A program made the position numbers and the translations under genes. A stretch of 64,000 nucleotides of DNA from Pseudophaeomoniella oleicola. Taxonomy: Eukaryota > Ascomycota > Eurotiomycetes > Phaeomoniellales > Phaeomoniellaceae. Below are positions 30,077 to 41,830 of the stretch, one piece after another. Where the stretch lies: positions 372,001-436,000 of the forward strand of contig QWDQ01000016.1 in assembly GCA_003868215.1 (NCBI GenBank). Reading direction: 5' to 3'. The stretch's first letter is position 1; each line of letters begins with the position of its first letter. The notes beneath the pieces were generated by a model. That model did no database searches. It was given only the letters and a program-made list of their open reading frames with translations, and was not told the DNA's origin.

Positions 30077-31955
30077 ATGGCTGACATCAACACTTCCCAA
30101 GGCAACAAGACTGCACATCATGATCATAGCCCAGTGTATAACTCATCTCGAGTTCCACACACTAGCCATGAGGACATCACCCACAAGTACAACATTCTGA
30201 GTCTAGGTAGGTGACCTCAGGTGTCCTTCCCTGCTATTGATAGGAATCGCTGACAATCATTAGATGGTGGTGGCATTCGTGGGTTGTGGAGCCTTCTTGT
30301 CATCGAGAAGCTCCTCGAATACATCACCTCGGTCGAAGAGGATTGGGCTGGAGAAGGCGGATCCAACGACCACAGCTTTGCGCCTCAAGCGTATCCGGCC
30401 AATGTAAGCCAGTTTGAGCGAACTTTCTATGAGATAGAGGAGACGGGATTCATAGAGGGAAGTTCCAGTACGCGTGGACTGGACTCTTCGAAGCGCTTCC
30501 TTCCTTGTCATTACTTTGATTTCATTTGCGGCTCGAGCACCGGGGCGTAGGTCTTTGCACTCGCGCTGACGGACGAGGCTAACGTGCCTACAGACTTATT
30601 GCAATCATGCTTGGTAGGCTTCGAATGACAGTCAGTGACTGTATCAACGAGTATGAACGGCTCGGTGACAAGATCTTCGGCCAGCCGCGTTTCCTTGCAA
30701 CCGCAAATTTCGGTTTCGGAAGGAAGGAAAAATACAATGCAGATGTTTTGAAAGATGTCTTCAAAGATGTGGCGAGGCGAAGAGGAGAGAAAGGTCCAAT
30801 CCCTACCAAATTCCCTGTGAACGCCGGCGTCTGCAAAACGTAAGTGCAGCTTTCCTCGAAATGTACAGCACTACGGCTGTGGATCTAACGCAATTTTCTC
30901 TTCTCTGCCTTCGCAGCCGCGGCTCTTCTAACGTCTGAAAACACAGATTTGTCACTACGGTGTTGACCAAGAAACGTGGACCTGGAAGTCTTGGTGCTAC
31001 AAAAACGCCACACCTGCTTCGAAACTATAAGCATGACCCAGAAGAAGATTCCGAAGAATCACACAGTGCTCGCCGCGCTCGCCGCACGTCAACATGGCAA
31101 GTCCGTCCAAGAGACGCCGAAACCGTTCCCGGAAGGCCAGGCAGGAGAAAAATCAATTACGGACCAGCAGACGATCTCAAATTATGGGAGGTGGCGCGTG
31201 CAGCCACTGCAGCCCCTCTTTTTTTCAAGCCGTTTGAGAAAGACGATGCAATATTCGAGGATGGTGGCTTTGGAAGAATCAACAATCCTACAGTCGAGGC
31301 CTACAACGAAGTGTGTGAGCTCAACGGCAGCCCCAATGCTATCGGTACGATTGTCAGCATCGGCACCGCGAAGAAAGACGCACCACATGCACGGACCCTC
31401 AAGGCAAGGCTCTTCCATATTGCCGACGTTGTTACAGATACCGAAAGGCTGCATGAAGAAATGCAGACGAAACAGCGCCTGGCACACTTCAATTATCATC
31501 GCTTGAATGATCCTGGTAGACTAGAAATCCCCTTCGACGAGTGGAAGCCACGCAGAAAGCTGCTTTTCACACCCAAGGATCCCGGTTCAAAAACCATAGC
31601 AAAGATCAGAAGTGCCTTCGACTCATGGGCGGCTCGTGAAGTGAACACTCGGGAGCTTGCGGCGTGTGCACGAGCCCTTGTTGAGACCCGTAGGTCCCGT
31701 GCCTACCCTCCTTCCATAGGAATTCCCGAAGAAAGATTGTATCGGCAGGGTCAATGGGAGAGATTTGCGACTGCAGCTCGGTACGACTGCAAATATCCCG
31801 GTTGCGAAAGCGAAACGATCTACAATAAGCAGGACTTTAGAGCTCATATGAAAAGCCATGGTGTTGATGACGAGAAGCAACTCGAAGAAAGATGCTTTAC
31901 GGCAAAAAAGACATGGAAGTATCGGTCCGCACAGTGTCAGACGGGCAGAGCATGA
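30077..31955 (+). CDS. Patatin-like phospholipase with C-terminal C2H2 zinc finger
   Basis: Exons 30077-30206, 30264-30546, 30594-30839 and 30947-31955 join to 555 residues. The catalytic elements of the patatin fold are intact: oxyanion motif DGGGIRG (44-50), nucleophile elbow GSSTG with Ser135, and DGG with Asp325, followed by NNP. SFAPQ-type insertion sequence sits between the first two motifs. After the lipase domain a helical region leads to a classical finger with Cys501, Cys506, His520 and His524. Patatin phospholipases cleave acyl esters of phospholipids; in fungi they also form the effector domain of NLR-type proteins. Here no NACHT or repeat domain follows, but a zinc finger does. 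Last-exon acceptor at 30946 was chosen because it gives CKTFVTTVL, the conserved follow-on of this family. Its target and trigger are unknown. Confidence 0.88.
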
Positions 31956-32823
31956 ACATGTACGATTTATTAATCCGACCCCTGAAGTTGCGTATTTTAT
32001 ACACGTCGGATTTCTATTATGGTTATATAGCTTTCTTCTTCTTTTCGATTGTGTTTCTGTGGTTTCATCATGTAATGAGCACGGGTTGGGCCTGCTTCAG
32101 GATATCGGGACCTTGAGACTCTGTGGAACAGCCTGGAGGGTGTGCACACTGCACCCCGACAGCTTTGGCTGTAGCTAAGGACTGATGAACATGGATCTGA
32201 ACAAACATGTCAATCGTGCGTATCCTGCACAACGATACGGTCATCAGAATACACTTTACAGTACCCCGACACACAAGGCTGGACTAGCCCTTCAGCTTCT
32301 CGCTTCAACGCTCCCAATGGCCCGTCCATCCAGTGTCAAGGCTGGACTAGTATTGTTCCACCCCGCGAGGCTGAAGTGGCACTGTCCCACCTGCGTCAAG
32401 TTGGTCTGCGACAACGACAGCTAATTGGTAGTGATGTACTTGAGAGGGTTGGGTATCCCTGAACTCCAGCCGGCGAAGCAAAAAAAGAATGAAGAGGCCG
32501 GGACAACTACATAAAAACCAGTTATGATTGTTTTGAAACGTGTCCGCTGTGCCGTGCCTCCCATCCGTCAGTATTGCGGACGGTTTGCTTCCCATTATTA
32601 ATAGCATGAGCGCGATGGCAGCCAAACACTTCGCTTGTGGGAACTTGTTCTGATAGTTCAAGAACGGGCGGCAATCACCTGGGGCTCACTTCCACTTTGG
32701 CCACCTCAGGTCGCCGAGCCTAACATTTTCGTCAGTCAGCTGTCGTTGTCGGTCATCCTTCTCGAAAGCAGGCTCTGTCTGAAAACACCTCCCAAACCAA
32801 CGGATCACAATTAGTTCACGACA
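31956..32823. other. Intergenic region between patatin and membrane-protein genes
   Basis: Contains a GGCTGGACTAG-containing near-repeat (about 32277-32288 and 32340-32351). No gene recognised. Confidence 0.45.
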
Positions 32824-34001
32824 ATGCAACCAAAACATTGGTCAAGAACGGCCCAGATATTGCAGTTCAAGGTTCCTCTTGCCTCCTCTGGCGCAGTGAT
32901 GTCAGTGTCCTAACCTGATTTTACTTCTCAGGCACACTTCGCTAAATTGACGACCTGGTTGGTCCAGCTCGCTATATTGCCCTACTATCGATTCTATCAT
33001 TTCAACACACTCAAGCCACTTTCGACCATAGCCTCCGAAGCTGGGAATGATAAGGCATCCCAGATCCGAAAGTCCCTATCAAGGTGGCGGGAACGTAAGC
33101 TCACAGAGCTACAGTTCATTTCCATTGCCGTACGTGGTAATTTTCCCCTCTAGCTTCATCCTTGCAACCCCCATCCTGTCATCATCCAGCTTGCCATCCT
33201 CCAGCTTACCATATTACTGCAGAGTGCCGTATTGGCTGGGGCTGTGATAGGCTCGTTCTCATGGAATCAAGTGGGCGAGGCATACTGGCTTGGTCTCGGA
33301 CTATGGTACGCCAGCCTTGTTCTGTCCGTACTTGCGATTCTACTGTCTGCTCAGCAAATCGCCGTGCTCCATTACTTGGGACCATTGCACGAAGAACCGC
33401 TGGGTCATAGCCATGGCTCAAGCCGGCAAGCAACAATAAAATCAGCGGTTCAAGTCAACCGATATCTACCCCTCATGGTATCAAAGCAGGAGAGGGGTTC
33501 GGTAGCGCCGGATAGCGGATCCGGGTCTGACAGTGACGAAGTGTGGACCCTCAAATGGAACATGGTCTTCACATGGCAATGTCCGATCATGTTCATGTCA
33601 TACTCCGTATGCATGTATTTGGCCGGCCTCACGCTCTATGTGTGCACCCCTCTCATCCAAGGAAGGGAGTGGGACACTGGCTGCTCTGTAGGTGCTATCA
33701 GCAACAATCCCCTTTCTCCCCTCTTTTTACGCTGATCAGAGAAAACTGAAAAGGGCACACGGGCGGTTTGCTCTCTTCTATCTAGAATGCTAACATCATC
33801 CAGATCGCCGCATTTTACTTGGCCATCACCGCAGCTGCAGGAATCAGCTTCATGCTATGCTCCTTTTGGATATATCATTACGTAAAGGAAGTTGATGATG
33901 AAGAAGAAGATGAGGACGAAGAAACAGATGGGGGAATGGGAAGCCACGGTGAAAGTACTGAAGGGTTAGATGATCCCAGGCCTGCTGATACTACTTGTTG
34001 A
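32824..34001 (+). CDS. Fungal membrane protein of unknown function
   Basis: Exons 32824-32871, 32932-33129, 33223-33687 and 33804-34001 join to 302 residues. A basic soluble segment (IRKSLSRWRERKLTELQFISI) is followed by about four membrane helices: AVLAGAVIGSF, LGLWYASLVLSVLAILLSAQ, MSYSVCMYLAGLTLYVCTPL and IAAFYLAITAAAGISFMLCS. The C-terminus is very acidic (a run of Glu/Asp near 33890-33930). I recall similar uncharacterised fungal proteins with the RWRE-KLTELQFIS motif but no known function. The first exon uses a weak GTTCCT donor, so the true start is less certain than the rest. It follows the patatin gene in the same direction; a shared role is speculation. Confidence 0.75.
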
Positions 34002-34633
34002 CCGCCACCATATCCAGCGGCTGTTCCCCCCTTTCCCCACCTTGCCCTTTTTCTTTCCTTCCCTTTCGACATTATGGCTTAGGACAGAAGAAATTGTCGA
34101 CGACGTGGGCTGCTGCAGAGCGATGGCGGGCAGGCAGAGAAGACTGTAAGGCAAGGCAAGTATTAGGTGGGCAATCTATCGAGAGCACGTCAATACTACA
34201 GAGTAAATTATCTGAATGATACGCATTCTTCAGATACATTCGTGACAAAATCACCTCAGGAACTACAGTTTTCCTTGTATCTGTACCTTTATGTACCTTA
34301 TGTAGATTATAATTTGTTGGGGACTCGGGGAGCTCATGGACAACATTACTCTCACATAGGCCCACGAGCAATCAGTAACTATTTGGACTGGACCGGACAC
34401 TCGTTGCATACATACCTAGGCAGATCCACTGATTTGGCTCTCTACATTCAACATTGGATTTATCGAACCCACCAGCTCAGGCTAACACGACTCGGTCCGT
34501 AAACCTATTTGTTTATACACTTAGTAAATATCTACTTGCTACTACCACTCCTAACGAAGCCATTGAGCCATGGGGAGGGAGGGTATGATTGCATGATTGA
34601 GAATTCTACACACAGGGCTCTCATTGAACAATT
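34002..34633. other. Convergent intergenic region
   Basis: 3' flanks of the membrane protein and RPC82 genes. Nothing else recognised. Confidence 0.5.
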
Positions 34634-36800
34634 TCAGAAATCCCGGAGGATGGTGACAGTATCGTCCAATCGTCCCAGCTGACTCAACATAGCCTCTTCC
34701 ATCTTCCTCCAGGACCGTAAGACGTTCAGTTCCCCCGGGCTCAGCAGTTCCTCTTCATGGCCCTTTACATCGGTACGCTCGGCTTTGTCCAGGACGCCTT
34801 GCACTTTCTTGCGTTCAGTGCGAAGCCGTTGCAAGACCCTTGCCATACTTTTGTAGGAATCTTCAATGATCTTCCGGCGTACTCGTTCGGAATCAAAGAA
34901 CCATAGGTAGATCGTACGACTAGGCTGGCGCTGTGCCTCTCGCGGAACCTCCTGTAGTTCAAGAAATCCAGCGGATTTGAGCATCGCAAGTATCTGACGA
35001 AGTTCCTTCGCCGACATCAGAGATACCTCTTGGATTGCTTTCTCCTCCAGCTTGCCTTTATCCATCATGACACGGACGAGACGCAGAGCAATTTGGCCGA
35101 ACCGGTCAGCGATGATAGAGAATATCAGCTGGTTTCGCAGCTGAGCAGAGAGACTCCGGTAATCGACATACCAAGACGGGATAGGGCCATCATATTCGAG
35201 AGTCAGGAACTCCTCGGGTGCTTCAGCCAGGAGGTGCAGATGCTGCAAGGTCTTCTCATACTGTGATGTCTGTCCATTAAGATGAATGCCATTGGTGCGG
35301 TGGTTATTAAGACGGAAATCGTTGTCAGCATCCTCCTCAGCACTATCATGTTCAACGCCTGATATATTGCCATTCTCGTCTACGTCGGTAGCATTCTCGT
35401 CATCAGAACGGTCACGGTCATAGTCTGGAGGACGTTTCCGTCGTACGATAGGCTGCTGCACGGGTCCATTGGTCGTGGATTGTTTCGGTATCCAAGGTGC
35501 GACGGTACCATCAAGGTGCGTTTTCGCAGGGTCAATCTCACGTACGAGGTTATCAACATCGAGATTCGGTGATGAATAATCCGAAGGCTCGCCGGGAGCG
35601 AGTAATGCAGCATGTGAACGGCATCGGGGTGTGAGCTGCTCAACTTGTCGGAGGGCCGCTCTATAAACCTTTGCTGTTGGCCTACCAAGATGGTTCTCCG
35701 CGAAAGACACCAGTCGCTGGTTCCGCATGAGAACGGTGAATTTCTCTGGATTGGCCTGAACAGTAATATCACCCTGGGCACTGGTCAGCAAGCATTCTCT
35801 CCTTAACGGCGGGTCACGTACAGCTGGGCCAAGGTCTGATTCTTCAGCTTCCTGGACCTCACTGATCGCACCATCGACAAGCTTGGCGCGCTTCCGTGGA
35901 TGCATGTCATCAGCCAAGTCAGCGCCACGTTTGACGCCGTTCACAGACCGCAAATGAAAGGTTGATCTGGGAAACGTGCTCTCTTTGCGTTTTTCGACCT
36001 CCATGTCCACGGCCCTGTCGAATTCTTCTTGCATTTTCCTTCCCTTTGAATTTACCATGACCTGCGTTGCAGCAACGTGCCTCTCTGCCTCATCCCTAAT
36101 ATCCGCTTCCGAGCGAAAATGTGCGGTTCTGACTTTTCGAATGAAACCTGCCTCGGCCAGCCTCTCAAGGGCAGCCAGAAGTGTGCCCGTACCCCGCTTG
36201 CTTATGTCGCCATTGAGTCTCCCGTTTATTGGGGAAACCCCGTTAGTCTTTTGCCCATCTGAACGACTCGGTTTATCAAACGCCGGCGAACCCACCAAGG
36301 CCCCCAGTGTAGCCAGATCCTTGACTTTTGTGTGGCCTAATTGGAAGATCTGCAGAAGAACTTCTGCTTCATATTTGCCCAGTCGATCTTCTGCTGTGCG
36401 AAGAAACCTTCCTGTCCTGACCAGGCTGTAGGCCGAGTCCAGGTTAGCAGAATAGAATCCCTGTCCGGTCGGCGCAGTGAGATGGTGGACAAGGTTCAGG
36501 GAGACTAGAGCAGCAAGACCTTGGCGGACGTGACGTGAGGGTAGATGACACAGGCGCGCAAGTTCAAGAAGGGAAAGCCGGCTATGCTCAGTTAAGGTCG
36601 AGAAGATATGCTGAAGGAGACAACTGATCAATTCTGGATCCTTCCTGTCGCAGGTAGTTGACTGCACAGAGAGAACCTACCGAAAAGAATTCGCCATAAG
36701 CGTCCTCAATCAAAAGAGAACATATCTCTGCCACAAACTGTAGATAAGGTCAGAACCTATAATGTGAACCGCACCCAGAAGCGCCTCTTACTTGGGACAT
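34634..36800 (-). CDS. RPC82: RNA polymerase III subunit RPC82 (C82/RPC3)
   Basis: Minus-strand exons 36800-36792, 36737-36681 and 36610-34634 join to 680 residues. The first exon encodes only MSQ and the second FVAEICSLLIEDAYGEFFS, which together give the conserved fungal C82 N-terminus. The third begins HIFSTLTEHSRLSLLELARL, the first of several winged-helix domains; others include EAEVLLQIFQLGHTKVKDLA and LSMIADRF-type helices, with a coiled-coil-like C-terminus. C82 forms the C82/C34/C31 subcomplex of RNA polymerase III needed for promoter opening at tRNA and 5S genes. The 70-nt second intron was set by the phase-0 match of donor TCG|GTAGGT and acceptor TTCAG|CAT; a nearer AG would leave a 19-nt intron. 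It is divergent from QCR2. Confidence 0.93.
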
Positions 36801-37458
36801 CTTCCCTGGTTCTGAAGAGTTAGCGGCCCCTCCAGAACAGCCCGCTTTGTCACCGTGAAGAGATCATAAGGCGTGAAGATATAAGGGCCTGGTCTATCTA
36901 GACAGCGTGCATTGATAGCGCAAGAAGAGACTTCTGTGCTGAAGAAATGAAAAGGCTAGTGATCTCAGACTGTAGCATCAAAAAGTATCAGTGAATCTGC
37001 AATAATTAATATCTTTAGTTTTGGGACCCGCAATATCATCGGCGGCGGGTTGCTGACTACAAGTATCTGACTACAAGACGGAAGGTATGCCGAAAAGATG
37101 CAAGATACTGCGAAAGACACTCACCGTCGCACCATGAAGGGAGGATGTGTATATTGGAAATTAACCAAAAGTCATTCCCAGGCATACTTCAAGGTATATC
37201 CCACAGTTTTTCATTTGACAATTAATGTTGTTGTTACGTCTATAAGGGACCGCAAGAGAGGTCATATTAATTGGCCAATCAGCGATCTCCAATTTTCGTA
37301 CTTTGGTAGCTTAGTCTTTTAGTGCAATTGAACTTCCCGACAAGATCCCAATTCACGCAACAACATCTGCAAGTCCCATTCTTGCTTCAAAAGCTCTCAA
37401 CTCTCCCAATCCACCACTTCACCCTTGCCTTCCCGGACTGTGTGCCGTTGTCGCAGCC
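36801..37458. other. Divergent promoter region RPC82 / QCR2
   Basis: Upstream of both genes. It has AT-rich segments and a TTGGCCAATCAG sequence (CCAAT box type) at about 37271-37282, close to QCR2; CCAAT boxes commonly drive respiratory genes. Confidence 0.5.
37273..37281 (+). promoter_or_regulatory. CCAAT box upstream of QCR2
   Basis: GGCCAATCAG lies about 180 bases before the QCR2 start. CCAAT is bound by the HAP/CBC complex, a known activator of respiratory genes in fungi. Assignment rests on motif and position only. Confidence 0.4.
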
Positions 37459-38994
37459 ATGTTGTCGCGGTCAGTGTTGGCTCAGCAGTCTACCCGGGCT
37501 CTGCGACAAGCTCAATGTACCAGCCAAGTTTCCTGTCGTGGCTTCGCAGCTGCGGCTTCAGGAAGCTTTGGATATGAGACAGGTGAAGCCAATGGGATCA
37601 AGTACGCTGCAAGAGATACTCCGCACCCTACAGCCACCCTCGCCATCGTCGCTAAGGCCGGCACACGTTACCAATCTCTACCAGGCCTTGCCGATGGACT
37701 CGAGAAATTTGCTTTCAAGGTTGGTATCACGAATGAACAGCTATCGAATCCGATGTCTGACCCTTAGCATTATAGTCCACAGCCAGACGAAGCGCAGTGC
37801 GAATCACCAGAGAGGCCGAGCTTCTGGGTGGCATCCTGAACGCCTACCATTCTCGGGAGAGCATTGTCCTCCAGACGAAGTTTTTGAAGGAGGACCTTCC
37901 CTACTTTGCTGAACTCCTTGCTGAAGTCATCTCAATGACGAAATACTCTCGTATGCATGATACAATGGCTTATATGAACGGTGCTAATGCGACCGGCAGG
38001 ATTTGAGTATGAGGATGAGGTTCACAGAGTCATCAAATTAGCACACAAGGAGCTCCTTAAGAGTACAACCGAACTTGCCTTGAATTCCGCCCATGGCGTC
38101 GCTTTCCACCGGGGCCTTGGAACGCCGACTCACCTCACATCGTCCACACCTATCACCCATTACATAACGGAAGACACTCTAAACGCATATGCTAGGAAAG
38201 CATATGCTAAGGGAAATATTGCCATTGCTGCAAACGGTACGACAAGTGAGGAATTGGGCAAATGGGTCAACGAGTTTTTCAAAGATACGTTTGAAGGTTC
38301 CGCGCTGAAGAGTGAAGCCACGAAATACTACGGAGGCGAAGAGAGAATAGCCCATGCCGGTGGCAACACCATGGTCATCGCTTTCAACGGTTCAAGCTCC
38401 TTAACCTCGGGCTCATCGTACAAGCCGGAAATCCCAGTTTTGGCGGCCCTGCTTGGTGGTCAATCAGCCATCAAGTGGTCTCCAGGATTCTCGCTGTTGT
38501 CAAAGGCTTCGGCCGAGTTCCCGGGAGCAACTGTCAAGACGACCAACGCTGCGTACTCTGATGCCGGTCTCTTTTACATCACCATCAACGGAGATGGTGA
38601 GCAAGTTGCCAAGGCCAGCAAGAGCGTTGTAGACACCTTGAAGAAGGTTGCTGCCGGAGAGATCAGCGCTGAGGACATCCAGAAAGCCAAGTCAAGCGCC
38701 AAACTTTCCGGGCTCGAGCTTGCTCAATCACCCGCCACTGGTCTTGAGGCAACTGGATCTGGACTGCTCGTTGATGGAAAGCCGTTCCAGTTTGATGAAG
38801 CGGCCAAGAGTCTTGACAAGGTGACGGATGCACAAGTCAAATCGGTAAGTTTTTATACATTTGTTTGTCTGTGATGGTGTCTAATGACGTTTGTGTAGGT
38901 TGCCAAGTCATTGCTTGATTCAAAGGCGACCGTCTCATCGGTGGGTGACCTCTACCTGCTACCATTCGCCGAAGAGATTGGATTGAAGGTATAA
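37459..38994 (+). CDS. QCR2: Cytochrome bc1 complex core protein 2, mitochondrial
   Basis: Exons 37459-37719, 37776-37950, 38000-38844 and 38899-38994 join to 458 residues. A basic, acid-free presequence (MLSRSVLAQQSTRALRQAQ) is followed by the peptidase-M16-like fold: ATLAIVAKAGTRYQSLPGLA, HSRESIVLQTKFLKEDLPYF and a second half with GGEERIAHAGGNTMVIAFNG. The zinc-binding HxxEH of active processing peptidases is absent, as expected for the Qcr2 core protein. It ends SSVGDLYLLPFAEEIGLKV. It is a structural subunit of respiratory complex III in the inner membrane. The donor of intron 1 is GTTGGT, less usual. Upstream lies a CCAAT box shared with the RPC82 promoter region. Confidence 0.95.
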
Positions 38995-39468
38995 ATTATT
39001 CTTCTTGGGTGATTTAGACTGCGCATAGGGGATATCTCGAGCAGTGTGAAGCAAGGATAGAGGAAGAGTTGGTCCTGTACTGTAAATCAACACTTGTATC
39101 TACACATGATTTGATACTACCAGGAGTCTCCAAAAGCGTAGACTCCGTTATCATATTTCTTTCATTCAGAAATACCTAGGTCGGTATCACCTTGAGGTCA
39201 TCCAAGCCTATCCACATTCTACAGGAAATGGTGCAACTGGATGGAAGGTCGCCTCTCTTTATGTGCGATTATGGCGACACTCAAAGTCTGTCTCACTGCC
39301 AAGCATCCCGGGCACCTTCATGCCTGCGATATATTACTTGCTTACCCCTGTCACTCCCTCCAATTGGCCCCTACGTAGTAGACTTCCTGAACATCTGGCC
39401 GCATAAGTTCCCATAATTACACCCAAGGTAGGTGTCGGTCTTGAGACTTGTTGGGGAATCTCAATGGT
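38995..39468. other. Intergenic region between QCR2 and the F-box-like gene
   Basis: Holds CCCTACGTAGTAGAC at about 39369-39383, one of the recurring palindrome sites. No gene. Confidence 0.5.
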
Positions 39469-40908
39469 ATGAGCAAGATTCACATCACTTGCGACCTCCG
39501 ATTCGGCCAAGTCATCATGCCAGCTCCATTGCCCATTGAACTGATCGAGATTGTAATTTTGTTCACAAAGAAAAGAGAATTAAAAACGTTACGTCTCACA
39601 AATAAGGCAATGTGCCATCTGGCTACACCGCTCCTGTTTGATGTTGTGTTCTTCTACTACTCACGACCAGCAATCGCCACGTTCTTCTCGATCATCCAGC
39701 ATCCCGTTCTCTCTCAACATGTACGGACTTTGTTTTGGGACGACCGGAAAGAGAACCTGGCTGTGGGTTGTCCAACGCCTGTCAGCCTCTTTGAGGACTG
39801 GGACCATATTTCAGGGCAACCAGAGCTGTGCTGTCCGCCAGCTTACACCGGAAGTCTTGCTGATATCCAGGGTTCCTATATAGCTGACTTGGATGCTTTG
39901 TCACGTGCACTTCGCGCCCTGCCGGCCCTTCGGACCATTCGATTAATTGGCGGACCAGCAACGTCCTTCGAGATGATCCGGGAAGGTTCCTTTTTCACGT
40001 CCAAATGGTGTCCGAACTGGCATCCTTCCAATCAAAGATGGCGAATGACCAAGGCTAGCGAATACGGGCCAGAATCTATTTGGAGTCTGGGAACTAATAC
40101 GTGGGTTAGGGGATTCCAACGCGGATTTGCTTTGGTACTCACTGCCCTGTGCATCGAGAAGCATGCAGTCGAGGAGCTGGAGATTCTAGGGGCTGGACTT
40201 GACTACAAAAGTTTCATATGTCCGCCGTTCAATGGATTCCTTGAGGTAGTCGGTCACCTACGTAGCCTGACCCTCACATTCGCCAATTATTCCAATGACC
40301 GAGCACCGTTGGCAAACCCTCGTCCAAATACGATGTATTACGTCTTTCGAGCCCTTAGCCGGTGTCAGAGTTTGAAAAGCCTCACACTCATGGGTCCTTT
40401 GTTCTTCCAATCTTGTAAAGGTTTCAGTCATTTGATTGTGCCGGTGTTACGGCGACTTGAAGTCTTACGCTTATATGAATGCTTCATCGGTCAATCTCAT
40501 GGATTGCTTGGATTAGTACTATTCCCTGACTATATCCCGGATTTGCTCGCACAGTGTGTAGCTCTGCGCGAATTGGTCCTTGAAGAGTCGGAAGTGAATA
40601 GGAGCGAATGGCAACTGCTGTTTCAAACTGTGCAAGAATATCGCGCTACATATGAGGGAAGTTGGCCGGTAATGATAGGAGAGAACACATGGCCAGAGCT
40701 TCAATCTATTACGATCCGACATCTCATCGCACGGACAGATGCCGTAGTTGACTTCCTCGCCAGACATTCCTCGACGCTGAAGGCGGTTACACTGGATCAC
40801 ATTCAATTATGCGACTTTCGACATCCAAAGCATGGTAAGAGGTTTCGAGAGCGCATGAGCGAGTTCAACTTTGAGGATGCCAATTTTACTTTCACCCACG
40901 GCCCATAG
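39469..40908 (+). CDS. F-box-like protein
   Basis: Single exon; 479 residues from the ATG at 39469 or 463 from that at 39517. The second start gives MPAPLPIELIEIVI, which places the F-box at the very N-terminus (LPIELIEIVILF ... LKTLRLTNKAM ... ATPLLFDVVFF) and is perhaps the better choice. The rest has leucine-rich spacing (LEVLRLYECFIG, LRELVLEESEV, LKAVTLDHIQLCDF) without a strong match to a named repeat. Such fungal F-box proteins are thought to bind Skp1 and recruit substrates to SCF ubiquitin ligases. The substrate is unknown. Genes of this kind are numerous and fast-evolving in Pezizomycotina. Confidence 0.8.
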   Translation: MSKIHITCDLRFGQVIMPAPLPIELIEIVILFTKKRELKTLRLTNKAMCHLATPLLFDVVFFYYSRPAIATFFSIIQHPVLSQHVRTLFWDDRKENLAVGCPTPVSLFEDWDHISGQPELCCPPAYTGSLADIQGSYIADLDALSRALRALPALRTIRLIGGPATSFEMIREGSFFTSKWCPNWHPSNQRWRMTKASEYGPESIWSLGTNTWVRGFQRGFALVLTALCIEKHAVEELEILGAGLDYKSFICPPFNGFLEVVGHLRSLTLTFANYSNDRAPLANPRPNTMYYVFRALSRCQSLKSLTLMGPLFFQSCKGFSHLIVPVLRRLEVLRLYECFIGQSHGLLGLVLFPDYIPDLLAQCVALRELVLEESEVNRSEWQLLFQTVQEYRATYEGSWPVMIGENTWPELQSITIRHLIARTDAVVDFLARHSSTLKAVTLDHIQLCDFRHPKHGKRFRERMSEFNFEDANFTFTHGP

Positions 40909-41830
40909 CCTATAGCCGAAATATCTAGACCTAATCACACCTCTAGTTGGGGAGACTCTGACTCTTTCTCAGCGAAAACGGCAGCTTTTATAGCTAGTGC
41001 TATGCTTCTCGCAAACTGCAATGGACGCGAATGATATGATAACGTGGAATTTGAAACATCGACTTTGTATGGTATGTACCGGCATGCTCTAAGTAGTAGG
41101 CGCGGTCACTAAGACACGATACCAACATCCCACAGCACTGTAGCTCGGCATCCGGTCGAAGTAAATTGACACCAGGAGTGGTCGCAGTCTTCACATCCTC
41201 TGACATGCCCGAGACTATCACAGATTTCCATTGAGCTCACTGGTATACTCGCATACGCATACGGGTAGTCTCGGACAAGAGGTTCAACAAAGGTACAATC
41301 TATGCTGCTGTTTCTTCTGGACACGTGTATGGGGCCCCTTACAGAAGCTTTCGTCACACTTTCGATGCCATGAAAAGGCAACTCTCGCTCCGTATGTTAC
41401 TGTATTGTGGTTGAAGATGCTCCAGGTCGATTCCGAGTTTCCTCATGTTGCCTAGGCTAATTATACTAAATTACGACGTTGACCTTATCTTATCGCAATG
41501 GTGGAGGTGGAGCTTCACTAACGTACCTCACGCGGGTGCTGAGGTGCCTGTCGAGCTGTCTCGCTGTTTAGGCGAATACCTAATGATTGATTGCAGTAGC
41601 GGGACGTACCTGATAACCTGCTTACTCCCTGGCAGCTATGTATTAGGTAAGGTACGCTCACGGTTGGGTCTGGTCCATTTGCTGTCAGAAATAAGGCAAT
41701 TGCTTTTATATGTTCTCTTTCTCTTATTCAGTATTAGTATTCACTTGTGCTTTTTACTGATATCTGTGTCTGTGGTCATACTACTTCGGATCATCTCTAT
41801 TTGCACCGTAGAGACCGTGCTTGAACAGGC
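40909..41830. other. Intergenic region upstream of the tandem amidohydrolase
   Basis: No gene seen. A plus-strand frame at 41445-41948 is hydrophobic but overlaps the next CDS in another frame and has no domain. Confidence 0.5.

Noticed and set aside
36662-36680. 19-nt intron in RPC82
   Set aside because: Too short; a phase-0 acceptor further on gives a normal 70-nt intron and a better family match.
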